Shown piece after piece: positions 30,939-39,874 of a stretch of DNA of 64,000 nt (position 1 is the first letter of the stretch; each line of letters begins with the position of its first letter). The notes under the pieces were generated by a model. It saw only the letters and a list, made by a program, of their open reading frames with translations, had not been told where the DNA came from and made no database searches. The stretch spans positions 62,001 to 126,000 of the forward strand of contig NZ_JACVXB010000004.1 of assembly GCF_014596945.1 (NCBI RefSeq). The letters are read 5' to 3'. The position numbers and the translations under genes are program-made. The stretch is from Aestuariibaculum sediminum. GTDB lineage: Bacteria; Bacteroidota; Bacteroidia; Flavobacteriales; Flavobacteriaceae.

Positions 30939-30971
30939 GGGTAATATAATATCATAGTTGGGTAATTATGA
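30939..30971 (+). promoter_or_regulatory. candidate AraC-type direct-repeat operator, site D (opposite orientation)
   Basis: GGGTAATATAATAT at 1-14, identical to site A, and GGGTAATTATG from position 22. Another GGGTAAT follows at 31002, which is 63 bp (3 x 21) after the first. The M1 gene it could control is on the - strand 88 bases away, so the orientation is reversed relative to sites A-C. No TAnnTTTG element sits at the expected distance on the + strand. Confidence 0.55.
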
Positions 30972-31164
30972 TGTTAAAAATTAACCTTTTAATAGGTAGA
31001 TGGGTAATAGAATGATTTGGTTTATTTGTTTTATGTGTTTGCTAATTCAGTGTCAAATTGAATAAGGTCTTTTTTTCATTCACTAGTTTTTTTAGTGTTT
31101 AGATCTAATTGTAGTTTTAATAGTTGATAAGAGAGTCGCAAGTTGGGTCTGCATCCCGACAAGA

Positions 31165-31194
31165 AAGCTTGACAATTTTATCAGGCTCTTTTAT
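31165..31194 (-). terminator. weak terminator-like hairpin
   Basis: Stem AGCTTGA/TCAGGCT with one G-T pair and an 8-base loop, flanked by T-rich runs on both strands. It may back up the strong terminator at 31259-31291 for the - strand operon. Confidence 0.4.
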
Positions 31195-31221
31195 TTAACC
31201 CATAATTAAAACCTAAACAAG

Positions 31222-31253
31222 AACATTAATATTATGTTCATAATATTAATGTT
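31222..31253. repeat. perfect palindromic hairpin with 15-bp arms
   Basis: Arms AACATTAATATTATG and CATAATATTAATGTT separated by TT. It is followed by TTTTC on the + strand and lies just downstream of the strong - strand terminator. Either a second terminator or a binding site. Confidence 0.6.
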
Positions 31254-31258
31254 TTTTC

Positions 31259-31291
31259 AAAAAAAAGGAGCTGATTTTATAAAACCAGCTC
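31259..31291 (-). terminator. intrinsic terminator of the left SusCD operon
   Basis: On the - strand a 24-base hairpin (31268-31291, GAGCTGGTTTTA pairing with TAAAATCAGCTC through one G-T) is followed by C and eight T. It begins 40 bases after the stop of the last gene. Confidence 0.8.
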
Positions 31292-31331
31292 AAACAAAAG
31301 TGACTAATAAAAATAAATAATTGAACTAACT

Positions 31332-32135
31332 TTAGTGCTTATAAAATCGAGGATTTAATTTGAAATTAGCAGATAGTCGTTGTAAAACTTCCCGATAAAA
31401 CGAAACCTCCCTTAATTTTTCATGATTCATATTTTCAATAAGCTTAGCTGTTAAAATATTATCGAATTCTTGATTGGCATATGAGCTGTTAATCAAGTAA
31501 GCAGCAGCAACAGAATTTGGATGAGATTTTATAAATTCTATCTTTATATTTTTTACTAAATTATCGTAATAGCTTAAAGAGTCGTTAATCTCTTTTTTTG
31601 ACAACTGCACGAGCTCACCTTCGTTAGATTTAGAAATTAAATTCTCAATAATATTTTCGATGGGTATAGTTTGTGAGAATACCGATTTTAAATCATTGTT
31701 TACTCCTTTATCATCAACAGGGTAACCATCAACAAAATTAGAAACTTTACCATAAATAGAAATTCGTGCGCCAGGGTAGCCAATGAACCAAATTTTTTTC
31801 GATGTGTTACATGAGATTGAATGTTTTGTGTTTTTGTATTCTTTCCCATTTAAAAGCTGCGGTAAATAAACAGAGAATATTTTATAGTTGTCAATGCAAT
31901 TGGTATATGTAAATCCTCCGTTGTCTACTGAAACAGTATCTCTATTGAACGTGTTAGGTAATGATTCGTCTTTACTTTCTATAATAACGTAACCTTTTTT
32001 TAAATTTTTTAGCTTAGCGTGTACCGTGAAATTATTTTTATTAGTAACAGTAGAGTTACAAAGTTTGTTTTGACAACCAAAAACCAAATACACTGTGCAT
32101 AAAAGAATTATAAAATAAAATAGGTTATTTTTCAT
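31332..32135 (-). CDS. DUF4369-like lipoprotein lacking a thioredoxin domain
   Basis: 267 aa with a lipobox VFGC (Cys21). The sequence lines up with the N-terminal 280 residues of the TlpA-type lipoprotein at 48821. Shared features are a beta-rich start (TVHAKLKNLKKGYVIIE), RDTVSVDNGGFTYT, WFIGYPGARISIYGKV, GVNNDL and SHPNSVAAAYLINSSY. The protein stops where the 48821 homologue enters its thioredoxin fold, and no CxxC is present. It may be a truncated derivative or a stand-alone DUF4369 protein; I find no thioredoxin remnant in the bases behind the stop. Last gene of the left operon, 19 bases after the TlpA gene. Function unknown. Confidence 0.7.
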   Translation of the reverse strand: MKNNLFYFIILLCTVYLVFGCQNKLCNSTVTNKNNFTVHAKLKNLKKGYVIIESKDESLPNTFNRDTVSVDNGGFTYTNCIDNYKIFSVYLPQLLNGKEYKNTKHSISCNTSKKIWFIGYPGARISIYGKVSNFVDGYPVDDKGVNNDLKSVFSQTIPIENIIENLISKSNEGELVQLSKKEINDSLSYYDNLVKNIKIEFIKSHPNSVAAAYLINSSYANQEFDNILTAKLIENMNHEKLREVSFYREVLQRLSANFKLNPRFYKH

Positions 32136-32154
32136 CGTTTATATTAATGGAAGT

Positions 32155-33525
32155 TTAAATACCTTCGGATTCAAATAAATCTATTAATGATTGTTCAGAA
32201 GGCCTTGGTGCGTTATAATTTACTATTTTGCCAGACGGATCGATTAATATAAATCGCGGTATACCAGTTATTAGATAATCTTTAACAAAAGTTGAATTCC
32301 AATCGTTTGGAGCTAATAGTTGAACCCCACCAAGTTCTTGTTTTTTTATAGTACTTCGCCATAATTTTTGACTACGTTGCGTGTCGACCGAAATACTTAC
32401 AAAAGCAATATTTTTATCGTGATATGATTTTTCAATTTCTTTTAAGTATGGTATTTCATATCGGCATGGCCCGCACCACGTGGCCCAAACATCTATATAA
32501 ACATATTTACCTCTAAAATCTTTTAGTGAAGAAGTCCCGCCAGCATAGTTTTCATAATCATTAAATTCTGGAGAATCTTTACCTGGAGCAACTTTACGTC
32601 TCTCTTCGTACTTTTGACTTATAAACTTCTTATGTTGATCGTTTGTGGAGAGCCTATTAAATAAGTTAAAATAAGTTTCAAAATCATTTACATATCTATA
32701 TCCAGAATACACGGTTTGCAGTAAATAATGGTTTTTAATTTTTTCGTTAGGGTAAGATTCTATAATTTTTAATAAGGCTATTGAAAAATTAACAGAATCT
32801 TTTTTGCTTAATTCGGATGCCTTTCTTTGGTAATGGTTGCTAAATAAAGTTCTATAACTAGACGAATAGAAATAGTCATTTTCATTATTAAAATCTATAC
32901 TGTCAAGACTTGTAGAGTAATCATGTGGAATTGCATATTCATCTCCTTTGTTTTTAACAGTTCTGCTGTATCCGTTTAATTGGATTATATCGTAATAAGT
33001 TAAATTATTTTTTTCTAGTTTAATGAAATTATCAGGCAATCCTTTTTGGGATTCCAAAATTGAAGTAATAGACGTATTAAGTTTGTTTAATTTGATTTTA
33101 AACTCACTGGGTTTAAGGTTGTAGAGTTTTTGTCTGTCACTAAAGAAACTATCTACTAAAACAGATTTTTGTTGTAAAAATATATTTTCAGGCGCATTTG
33201 ATCCAGTAAATTTAATAGTGTTTAAATTGCTGTCAGCATTATAAGCAATATTTAAATTCTTTCCTTCATTAAAATATAATTTTATTCGGTTATTATTAAT
33301 TGAAAGATTATAAAAACCACTTGGTAGATTTAGAGTGTCCGAAAATTTGCCTGAGTTATCAAGTAAAAGAGTGTCTTTAATTGAATAATCTATCGTACTG
33401 GAAATAATGATATTTGCGTTTTTAAAATTTTCAATTACTCCCGAAAAAATAAAACTATTATCATTCTTTATTTCTGTGCATGAAAATATTACTAAGCAAA
33501 AGAAAAGGAGGGCTATATTTTTCAT
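32155..33525 (-). CDS. TlpA-like thioredoxin-fold lipoprotein (DUF4369 + redoxin)
   Basis: 456 aa, lipobox IFSC (Cys16). N-terminal beta domain of DUF4369 type (NIIISSTIDYSIKDTLLLD), a helical middle and a C-terminal thioredoxin domain with WATWCGPC (Cys351, Cys354). The cis-Pro region is GIPRFILIDPSGKIV. Such proteins are periplasmic thiol-disulfide oxidoreductases, usually reductive. It follows SusC and SusD in the same operon. The right-hand module carries four relatives. A direct partner or substrate cannot be read from the sequence. Confidence 0.85.
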   Translation of the reverse strand: MKNIALLFFCLVIFSCTEIKNDNSFIFSGVIENFKNANIIISSTIDYSIKDTLLLDNSGKFSDTLNLPSGFYNLSINNNRIKLYFNEGKNLNIAYNADSNLNTIKFTGSNAPENIFLQQKSVLVDSFFSDRQKLYNLKPSEFKIKLNKLNTSITSILESQKGLPDNFIKLEKNNLTYYDIIQLNGYSRTVKNKGDEYAIPHDYSTSLDSIDFNNENDYFYSSSYRTLFSNHYQRKASELSKKDSVNFSIALLKIIESYPNEKIKNHYLLQTVYSGYRYVNDFETYFNLFNRLSTNDQHKKFISQKYEERRKVAPGKDSPEFNDYENYAGGTSSLKDFRGKYVYIDVWATWCGPCRYEIPYLKEIEKSYHDKNIAFVSISVDTQRSQKLWRSTIKKQELGGVQLLAPNDWNSTFVKDYLITGIPRFILIDPSGKIVNYNAPRPSEQSLIDLFESEGI

Positions 33526-33549
33526 ATTAAATGTTATTTTATATTATAA

Positions 33550-33574
33550 GGCCATAGTATTTTTAACTATGGCC
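33550..33574. terminator. hairpin between susD and tlpA-like gene, possible attenuator
   Basis: Perfect 9-bp stem GGCCATAGT/ACTATGGCC with a 7-base loop in the 81-base gap between the SusD and TlpA genes (- strand). The following - strand sequence is AT-rich but not a clean T-run, so partial termination or RNA processing is more likely than full termination. A comparable hairpin sits at 48776-48803 in the right module. Confidence 0.5.
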
Positions 33575-33606
33575 CTATTTATTATTTATCAGTATTCAGA
33601 TTAATA

Positions 33607-35025
33607 CTATGGGTTTAATATAAGGTTACCATTACCAGCAGTAGCAGCATCAGGAAAAGGAAGGATGAATTTTGTTTCATCTGAAAGTGTTGATTTGTAT
33701 GTGCTAATATCAATATCACCAAGTTGGTCATATCTTACAAAGTCAAACCAGCTTTCTGCATCTTCTATAAACAACTCTAACATTTTTTCTTCTAATATAT
33801 CTTGTAGTAATGTAGCTTTATCTGATAATGTTTTAAGAGGCATATTCACTCTATTTCTAACGGCATTCAGCATGTTAAGCGAGTTGGTTAAATTACCACC
33901 GGCTCGTCTGGCTTCTGCTTCTGCATAAATGAGATATACTTCAGCCATCCTTGCGTAATAAAAGGTGTTTCCTTGTCCTGAAGCACGAGAGGCCAATGGA
34001 TATTTTCCAATACTATTTGGGCCTCTTGTATCGGCACCATAATTATATTGGAATCTAAAGTCATACCCACTTGTTGGCTCTCCAGTTGTTGCAACGGTTC
34101 CATCAGCAATGCCGTCCGATAGATCTGCGATATTTCTAAAATAATCTGAAGGTATACAACTATTTCTAAAGGCAGAAGATGTAAATAATGTTAATTCTTC
34201 AGGGCCATTTACGTATGGAGCAAATAGTGTTTCTTCTCCCCAGCGATTCTCAAAAATTGATACAAAATCCGGTGCTAGATCATAACCGTCGGTATTATTT
34301 ATAACCGCCATAGCATTGGTAGCCGCATTTTCAAAATCGCCATAATATAATTGTACCTTAGCAAGAAAAGCTCGAGCTGTGGTTGACGATACATAGTAGT
34401 GCGCCTTTCCGCTACCTGCATTATTGGCTGCATACTCTAAATCAGTTAGTATGGCATCGTAAGTTTCTTGAACTGTATTTCGGGCATAACTTACAGCCCC
34501 CCGCATGGGCTCTGTTAATACAACAATACCATATTGCGAAGTTTTATCGAAAAATTGACCATGTGTGCGTAACAATCTGAAATGAGCCATAGCTCTTAAG
34601 AATTTGGCTTCTCCTAAAATTTCAGATTTTCTCGGGTCCGTTAAATCGGACGCTTTACCAGCTTCAATAGCTTCAATGAGGTAGTTAGCGTTATTAATTG
34701 CAAAATACATTGCCGTATACAGCTCTCTAACAATTACAGCTTCACCTGTATCTTCATTAGTTGGCCAGGTGTTGGTGCCATTTAAAGCACTTCCCATATT
34801 CTGTTCTATTCCCCAATAGGATAAGCCAGCTTGTACCAATGGAATATCGCTTTCTCTGAAGGAATTGTAGACTCTGTTCAATAATCGGTTAGCTGAGCCT
34901 TCGTCAAAAACCACATTGTCCTCTGTTAATTGTGCAATTGGTTTTATGTTGTCTATACTACAGCTTGTTATAAGCCAAATAGAAAGAATAGATAAAATAA
35001 TTGTTTTTATATTAAATATTTTCAT
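33607..35025 (-). CDS. RagB/SusD family outer-membrane lipoprotein
   Basis: Glycan- or peptide-binding SusD partner of the SusC next to it. The ATG at 35025 is preferred because it begins a clean lipoprotein signal, MKIFNIK to LITSC. An ATG four codons upstream (35037) overlaps the SusC stop as TAATG and may also be used. RagB/SusD features are the SusD-like N-terminal part (FDEGSANRLLNRVYNSF), AKFLRAMAHFRLLRTHGQF, the tetratricopeptide-like helices (ARAFLAKVQLYYGDFENA) and a C-terminal YARMAEVYLIYAEAEAR plus AVRNRVNMP. About 472 aa, typical length. Ligand not predictable. Confidence 0.9.
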   Translation of the reverse strand: MKIFNIKTIILSILSIWLITSCSIDNIKPIAQLTEDNVVFDEGSANRLLNRVYNSFRESDIPLVQAGLSYWGIEQNMGSALNGTNTWPTNEDTGEAVIVRELYTAMYFAINNANYLIEAIEAGKASDLTDPRKSEILGEAKFLRAMAHFRLLRTHGQFFDKTSQYGIVVLTEPMRGAVSYARNTVQETYDAILTDLEYAANNAGSGKAHYYVSSTTARAFLAKVQLYYGDFENAATNAMAVINNTDGYDLAPDFVSIFENRWGEETLFAPYVNGPEELTLFTSSAFRNSCIPSDYFRNIADLSDGIADGTVATTGEPTSGYDFRFQYNYGADTRGPNSIGKYPLASRASGQGNTFYYARMAEVYLIYAEAEARRAGGNLTNSLNMLNAVRNRVNMPLKTLSDKATLLQDILEEKMLELFIEDAESWFDFVRYDQLGDIDISTYKSTLSDETKFILPFPDAATAGNGNLILNP

Positions 35026-35036
35026 AGTATAATTCA

Positions 35037-38000
35037 TTAAAAGTTAAGATTTAGACCCAAAGACCATGTTTGTGAAATAGGGTATGGACCAGAAGTAAAT
35101 CGAGCGAATCGAGATGCTGCAGGACCAGTAGATGATGGATCTACACCACGAAAATCGGTAATCGTAAATAGGTTGTTGCCAGTAACGGTAAATGCTAGTT
35201 TATTTAGACTAAGCTTATTTAATATTGAGTTTGGTAACGAATATTGAAATTGTAAAGCTTGAAACCTTAGGTATGACGTATCATCAAATTTAAAATCACT
35301 ACTTGGTGTTGAATTGTCGAAATTACCGTAAACTAATGTTCTTGGGTATCTGGCGTCTCTATTATCAGGAGTCCAAGAATCTGTAAATTCTCTTAAAATA
35401 TTTTGATGAGGTTGACCGAAGCCTATTACACTCGCATCAGTGATTTGAGTCATACCACCTACTGAATAAACAAAATTAGCTCCTATTTGAAAATTCTTAT
35501 AGCGTATAGAAGTGTTAAAACCTCCGAAAAAGTCTGGTTGAGACGCTCCTAAGTATACATAGTCACCATCTCTTGTAATTTCTCCGTCTCCATTAATATC
35601 CACGTATTTAAGATCTCCAGGCGATGTTAGTGACGAATAATAGGTGCCATCTGGAGACGCATTATTTAAAGCATCAATTTCTGATTGCTCTTGAAAAATC
35701 CCATCAGTTTTATACCCTTTAAAGTGGAATACAGGTCTACCTTCTTCAAAATAGAATGATTCAGAAGTTGTAAGTCCATCAGTATTCAATTTGTCTAATA
35801 CATTATCGTTGTGAGCATAGTTAAATCCTACAGACCAACCGAAATCTTTTTCTCTAAAAATATCCACGTTTAAATCTATTTCTAAACCGCTGTTAGAAAC
35901 ATCAGCAAAGTTTTGAATGTAATTTGTGGCACCACTTTCTAGGGGATAAAAGCCCTTCATTAAAGCACCTCTCGTTTTTCGGTCGTACCAGTCAACACTA
36001 CCAGTAACTCTATAGTTGAATAAAGAGAAGTCTAAACCAATATTTAACTCGTCTGTTGTTTCCCATTTAACCTCTTTATTAGGTAGTGTTCCTGAAAGTC
36101 CAACTGCTTGCTCACCAGCGTATAAACCTGCATCTCTTGAGGCTACATTGAAAAACTGTAAATAAGCAAAATCTCCAATGTTATTAGATCCCGTTCTACC
36201 GTAACCAGCTCTTAATCTTAAATTACTTAGAGGTTTTATGTTTTCCATAAATGACTCTTTTGTAATATTCCAACTAGCCGCCGCGGATGGGAAATAGCCT
36301 CTTTGGTTTCCTGGACCAAAACGGGATGAACGGTCGGTTCTAAAGTTTAATGTTAAAAAGTATTTTTGATCGAAGTTATAGCTAAATCTAGAAAAAATTG
36401 AATTAATACCTCGTTCAAACTGTGCCTCAGATCCAGGTCTAGCCTCTTGAGCGTAAGATGCATTAATTAATACATCATCATCAGGAAAGCCTCTATATCC
36501 AGCTGTTGAACGGTAAACCCAGTTTCTGTCCCATGCGGATCCTAGTAACGCTTCGATATTGTGTACATCATTAATAGTTGTATTATAATTAGCAGATAAA
36601 TTAACAATTACGTTCGAATTCTCCGTTTGTAGTTTTGACAGGTAAGATGTACCTAAAATAGTACCATTACTTAAGGCTGTACCTACTTTAGAGACAGGTG
36701 TAAATTCGCTGGTGCTATTAGTAAATCTAGCGGCATTAACATCAGCACGAACAACTAAATCTTTTAAAACTTCAGCTTCTAAAAAAGCACTACCCAAGTT
36801 AGTGAAATTCTTTTGTTGCTTATCGTGTAATGTAGTTAATCCAACTGGGTTAGGTACTATACGAGTACTACCGTAATACCAGTTTTCAATACGGTTTAAT
36901 AATCCATTTTCATCGTAAACAGGAACATCAGGTCTAAAATTAAGTATGCCAGTGTTTAACCAACCGTTAATATTTTGATGTCCAGATTGATTTTTGGAAT
37001 AACTAAAACTTCCGGTAAATCCTGCTTTTAAGTAATTATTAATTTGGTGTTCTAAATTAAATCTAGTGTTATATTGATCGTATTCATCTTTACCTAATAA
37101 GCCTTCTTGGTCTAAATACCCTAAACTTAAGGTAAACGTAGTTTTTTCAGTACCCCCAGTAATACTAAGGTTATTTTGTAATGAAACGGCAGTATTTCTG
37201 TAAACTTCATCTACCCAGTTGGTATTTACATCATCATAGTTATCTTCATTCAAACCTCCATAAGTGTAGGAACCGTCTGAATTTCTTGTAACCGTAGCCC
37301 AATCTCTAAAATAAGATTGTACATAAAAAGGAGAATACCCACTACCATTGTTTAGTTGATCAACGGAGTTTCTAAACATTAAATCAATATTGTCTTTCCA
37401 TTCTTCAGTGCTTAAGTAATCTGGCGTGTTAACAGGGGTCGAGAACATGACTCTTGAAGAGAAGGTAACATTTGATTTCTCTCCTTTTTTACCTCGTTTA
37501 GTATTTACTATAATTACCCCGTTTGTACCTCTTGAGCCATAAATTGCAGTTGCAGAAGCGTCTTTTAATACATCGATGCTTTCAATGTCTTCAGGATTTA
37601 TATTCTGTAATGGGTTAGCATTTTGCACATTTAAAGCTCCAGTAAAACCTCCAGCATTATAAACCGGGTCGGTTAAAAAAGGAACGCCATCTATTACAAA
37701 TAAAGGGTTGTTATTACCTCCTGAAAAAGGTGATGTAATTCCTCGAATAATTATATCTACACCAGTTCCTGGCTCGCCAGACCCCTGGGTAACAAAAACA
37801 CCTTTTACAAGACCTCCTAAACCACGGTCAAAACTGGTTTGATTTCCTAAATTGTTTCTTAGAGGTTCGCCCTCTATAGAAGAGATAGCCGAAGATACTT
37901 CACTTCGCTTTTGCGTGCCATATCCAACCACTACAACCTCTTCAAGGCTATCCATTCCTTCACTTAGTGTGATTTCTAAATTGTTAAGGTTTGTAAAATC

Positions 38001-38600
38001 AGACAAAGAAATTTCTTTGGTAGTAAACCCGACAAAAGAGAACATAAGTTTTTCTGAATTAGGTGGTAATTCTAATTTAAATTTACCATCAAAATCGGTG
38101 TAAGTTCCTAGTTTTGTTCCAGAAACTAGAACGGTTACGCCTGCTAAAGGCATTCCAGATTTATCTGAAACTTTTCCGATGACTATCTTTTTTTGAGCAA
38201 TTCCCTTATTTTTTATAGAATTAATTAAGTTGGAGTTGTCCGTTTTTAATATAATTTGTTTATTAAAGATTTCGTAACCTATCGAAGTCCCTTTAAATAG
38301 TTTTGACAAAACTTTGTCTATTGTTTCGTTTTTAGTTTCGAGTGTAGTAACCTTTCTCGAAACATCAATTTCTGAAGTGTTAACAAAAAACTTGAAATCA
38401 GATACAGATTCAATCTTGTTTAGCACTTCCTTAACGGAAACTTCTTTAAGATTGAAGTTGAATTTTTTCTTTTGCGAGTAGGTTTCGGCATGTATTTGAA
38501 ACATACAAATGAATAATAAAAAGGTCGTTATTTTCATTTTTAAATCAAAATTGAGAGGTGGCGATTGGGCGTACCAATACTTTGAAAAGATTTTTTTCAT
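35037..38600 (-). CDS. SusC/RagA TonB-dependent transporter with STN signalling domain
   Basis: 1187 aa. Signal peptide (around FLLFICMFQIHAET), then a secretin/TonB short N-terminal (STN) domain, residues about 48-110 (FNFNLKEVSVKEVLNKIE), a carboxypeptidase-like beta sandwich (GKVSDKSGMPLAGVTVLVSG), a plug (SLEEVVVVGYGTQKRS, IRGI, YGSRGTNGVIIVNTKRG) and a 22-strand barrel ending in a C-terminal Phe (LNLNF). The STN domain is what couples transport to FecR/ECF-sigma signalling, and a FecR gene lies 119 bases upstream. It forms a lidded importer with the SusD encoded next to it. The start ATG overlaps the predicted antisense promoter at 38600-38607. Confidence 0.93.
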   Translation of the reverse strand: MKKIFSKYWYAQSPPLNFDLKMKITTFLLFICMFQIHAETYSQKKKFNFNLKEVSVKEVLNKIESVSDFKFFVNTSEIDVSRKVTTLETKNETIDKVLSKLFKGTSIGYEIFNKQIILKTDNSNLINSIKNKGIAQKKIVIGKVSDKSGMPLAGVTVLVSGTKLGTYTDFDGKFKLELPPNSEKLMFSFVGFTTKEISLSDFTNLNNLEITLSEGMDSLEEVVVVGYGTQKRSEVSSAISSIEGEPLRNNLGNQTSFDRGLGGLVKGVFVTQGSGEPGTGVDIIIRGITSPFSGGNNNPLFVIDGVPFLTDPVYNAGGFTGALNVQNANPLQNINPEDIESIDVLKDASATAIYGSRGTNGVIIVNTKRGKKGEKSNVTFSSRVMFSTPVNTPDYLSTEEWKDNIDLMFRNSVDQLNNGSGYSPFYVQSYFRDWATVTRNSDGSYTYGGLNEDNYDDVNTNWVDEVYRNTAVSLQNNLSITGGTEKTTFTLSLGYLDQEGLLGKDEYDQYNTRFNLEHQINNYLKAGFTGSFSYSKNQSGHQNINGWLNTGILNFRPDVPVYDENGLLNRIENWYYGSTRIVPNPVGLTTLHDKQQKNFTNLGSAFLEAEVLKDLVVRADVNAARFTNSTSEFTPVSKVGTALSNGTILGTSYLSKLQTENSNVIVNLSANYNTTINDVHNIEALLGSAWDRNWVYRSTAGYRGFPDDDVLINASYAQEARPGSEAQFERGINSIFSRFSYNFDQKYFLTLNFRTDRSSRFGPGNQRGYFPSAAASWNITKESFMENIKPLSNLRLRAGYGRTGSNNIGDFAYLQFFNVASRDAGLYAGEQAVGLSGTLPNKEVKWETTDELNIGLDFSLFNYRVTGSVDWYDRKTRGALMKGFYPLESGATNYIQNFADVSNSGLEIDLNVDIFREKDFGWSVGFNYAHNDNVLDKLNTDGLTTSESFYFEEGRPVFHFKGYKTDGIFQEQSEIDALNNASPDGTYYSSLTSPGDLKYVDINGDGEITRDGDYVYLGASQPDFFGGFNTSIRYKNFQIGANFVYSVGGMTQITDASVIGFGQPHQNILREFTDSWTPDNRDARYPRTLVYGNFDNSTPSSDFKFDDTSYLRFQALQFQYSLPNSILNKLSLNKLAFTVTGNNLFTITDFRGVDPSSTGPAASRFARFTSGPYPISQTWSLGLNLNF

Positions 38601-38607
38601 ACTTTTG
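38600..38607 (+). promoter_or_regulatory. antisense -7 promoter element overlapping the susC start codon
   Basis: On the + strand CAT (susC start, complement) runs into TACTTTTG, a perfect TAnnTTTG. A TTTG lies at 38581-38584, 15 bases upstream, which is somewhat short for the -33 element. Confidence 0.5.
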
Positions 38608-38613
38608 TTTTGT

Positions 38614-38683
38614 AAAATTTGGTTAGTTTATTTTTAATCGAATTATTCTATCGGAAGATGTGCCAGCATTTTCCGATTTTTTT
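38614..38683 (+). ncRNA. candidate DonS-like antisense RNA of the left SusC operon
   Basis: Predicted transcript of about 70 nt on the strand opposite the SusC leader. The start is inferred seven bases after the -7 element at 38600-38607. The end is a strong intrinsic terminator: 12-bp stem (two G-T pairs) with loop GCCA at 38650-38677, then a T-run to 38683. It would be complementary to the 5' untranslated region of susC between the FecR and SusC genes. The right module has the same arrangement (42626-42712). In B. fragilis, DonS-type RNAs at the same place repress ECF-controlled Sus-like operons. Confidence 0.55.
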
Positions 38684-38719
38684 GTTTAAAGGATTATGTT
38701 TTCATAAGCTTTTGTTGTG

Positions 38720-39874
38720 TTAGTTAATGATTATTTTATTGTCTTTTATTTGATAATTTATGCCGTAATTGCGTTTAAAAGTTTCTATTACTTCTTCTAT
38801 GGTTTCAATGTCAAAACTTGCCAAGAAGCTAAGGTTGTCTAGTTCTTGATTGTTGTTTACGATTTCAACGTTGTAATGTCTTTCCAGTTTATTTCTAATA
38901 TTTTTGAACGTCATATTTCTAAAAAGAAGTTTACCATCAACCCAGGCGGTATATAAATGGGTGTCTACAGTTTCAACTACGAATTCTTTAGAGCTGTGAT
39001 TCCAACTACCTCTTTCGCCTGGCTTTAGAATTTTTTCGTAAATACTAGAGTTTGCGTTATTTGATAATTTCACTGAGCCAGAAACTAATACTGTGTTAAT
39101 AAAATCATCTTCAGGGTAGGAAGAAACATTAAATTTAGTTCCTAAAACTTCAACATTTACATCATTTACATGAACAATAAAAGGGCGTTTTTTATCTTTT
39201 TCAATTTCGAAAAAGGCTTCGCCATTAATAAATACTTTACGTTGACCATGAGAAAGAAAATGTTCTGGGAATTTAAACGTTGTTCCGGAATTTAAAGTTA
39301 TTAAAGAGCCATCTGAAAGTTCTAGTTTTAGTTTTTTTCCATAAGGAATTTTTAAGGTGTTATAAACAAGAACTTCTTCGCTTTTTGTAGTTTTATAAGA
39401 TAACTTATCCTCTTCTTGATTAGCAATAATTAAGCCTTTTTCATTTGTTATTTTAATAGTTTTATTTTGATCTATTTTCTGTTTAGTACCGTTAGCTAAC
39501 TCTAAAATAATAGGTTGATCTTCAATGGTTAATGAGGAGTTTTGGTTGAAATATTTTAATTTCAGAGCAAAAGTCAACCCCATTAAAACGACAAATATTG
39601 CAGCGTACTTTAAAATTGAATTTAGCCTAATAACTTTAGATGATTTCTTCTGTTTTTTTTGAGATTTAGCTTGTGCTAAAATATTCAGGTATGTTTCTTG
39701 TGAGCTATCAACTTTCAGGTGTTGTTGGGAAAGTAAATAATTTATTTCTATCGATTTTTTTATCTCATGATGTAACTGTTCGATAGGAATATCACTAGTC
39801 AATCGACATAGTTCACGGTAAGTAATCTCGTCGTTTAGATATTTTTGTATTATTAATTCGCTATTTTTTTGCAT
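38720..39874 (-). CDS. FecR family anti-sigma factor (left module)
   Basis: 384 aa from the ATG at 39874. An upstream in-frame ATG (40039) would add 55 residues rich in Lys and overlap the divergent sigma gene, so it is rejected. The N-terminal cytoplasmic part (ELIIQKYLNDEITYRELCRL) binds the sigma factor. One membrane helix is visible (ILKYAAIFVVLMGLTFALKL). The FecR domain (LIINRG-like region, LSDGSLITLNSGTTFKFPE, VHVNDVNVEVLGTKFNVSSY) and a C-terminal DUF4974 domain (LLFRNMTFKNIRNKLERHY) lie in the periplasm, where they meet the STN domain of SusC. Its cognate sigma is most likely the divergent gene at 40022. It heads the left SusCD operon. Confidence 0.9.
   Translation of the reverse strand: MQKNSELIIQKYLNDEITYRELCRLTSDIPIEQLHHEIKKSIEINYLLSQQHLKVDSSQETYLNILAQAKSQKKQKKSSKVIRLNSILKYAAIFVVLMGLTFALKLKYFNQNSSLTIEDQPIILELANGTKQKIDQNKTIKITNEKGLIIANQEEDKLSYKTTKSEEVLVYNTLKIPYGKKLKLELSDGSLITLNSGTTFKFPEHFLSHGQRKVFINGEAFFEIEKDKKRPFIVHVNDVNVEVLGTKFNVSSYPEDDFINTVLVSGSVKLSNNANSSIYEKILKPGERGSWNHSSKEFVVETVDTHLYTAWVDGKLLFRNMTFKNIRNKLERHYNVEIVNNNQELDNLSFLASFDIETIEEVIETFKRNYGINYQIKDNKIIIN

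Larger units (their letters stand above)
30852..31331. other. intergenic region with GGGTAAT boxes and terminators
   Basis: 480 bases without a gene between the M1 gene and the end of the left SusCD operon. It holds GGGTAAT boxes at 30939, 30960 and 31002 and three hairpins (31165-31194, 31222-31253, 31268-31291). No coding remnant is recognised. Confidence 0.65.

Noticed and set aside
33665-34580. Several 60-90 codon frames opposite the SusD gene (and similar ones opposite other large genes)
   Set aside because: They are shadows of strongly coding regions, without ribosome sites or recognisable domains.
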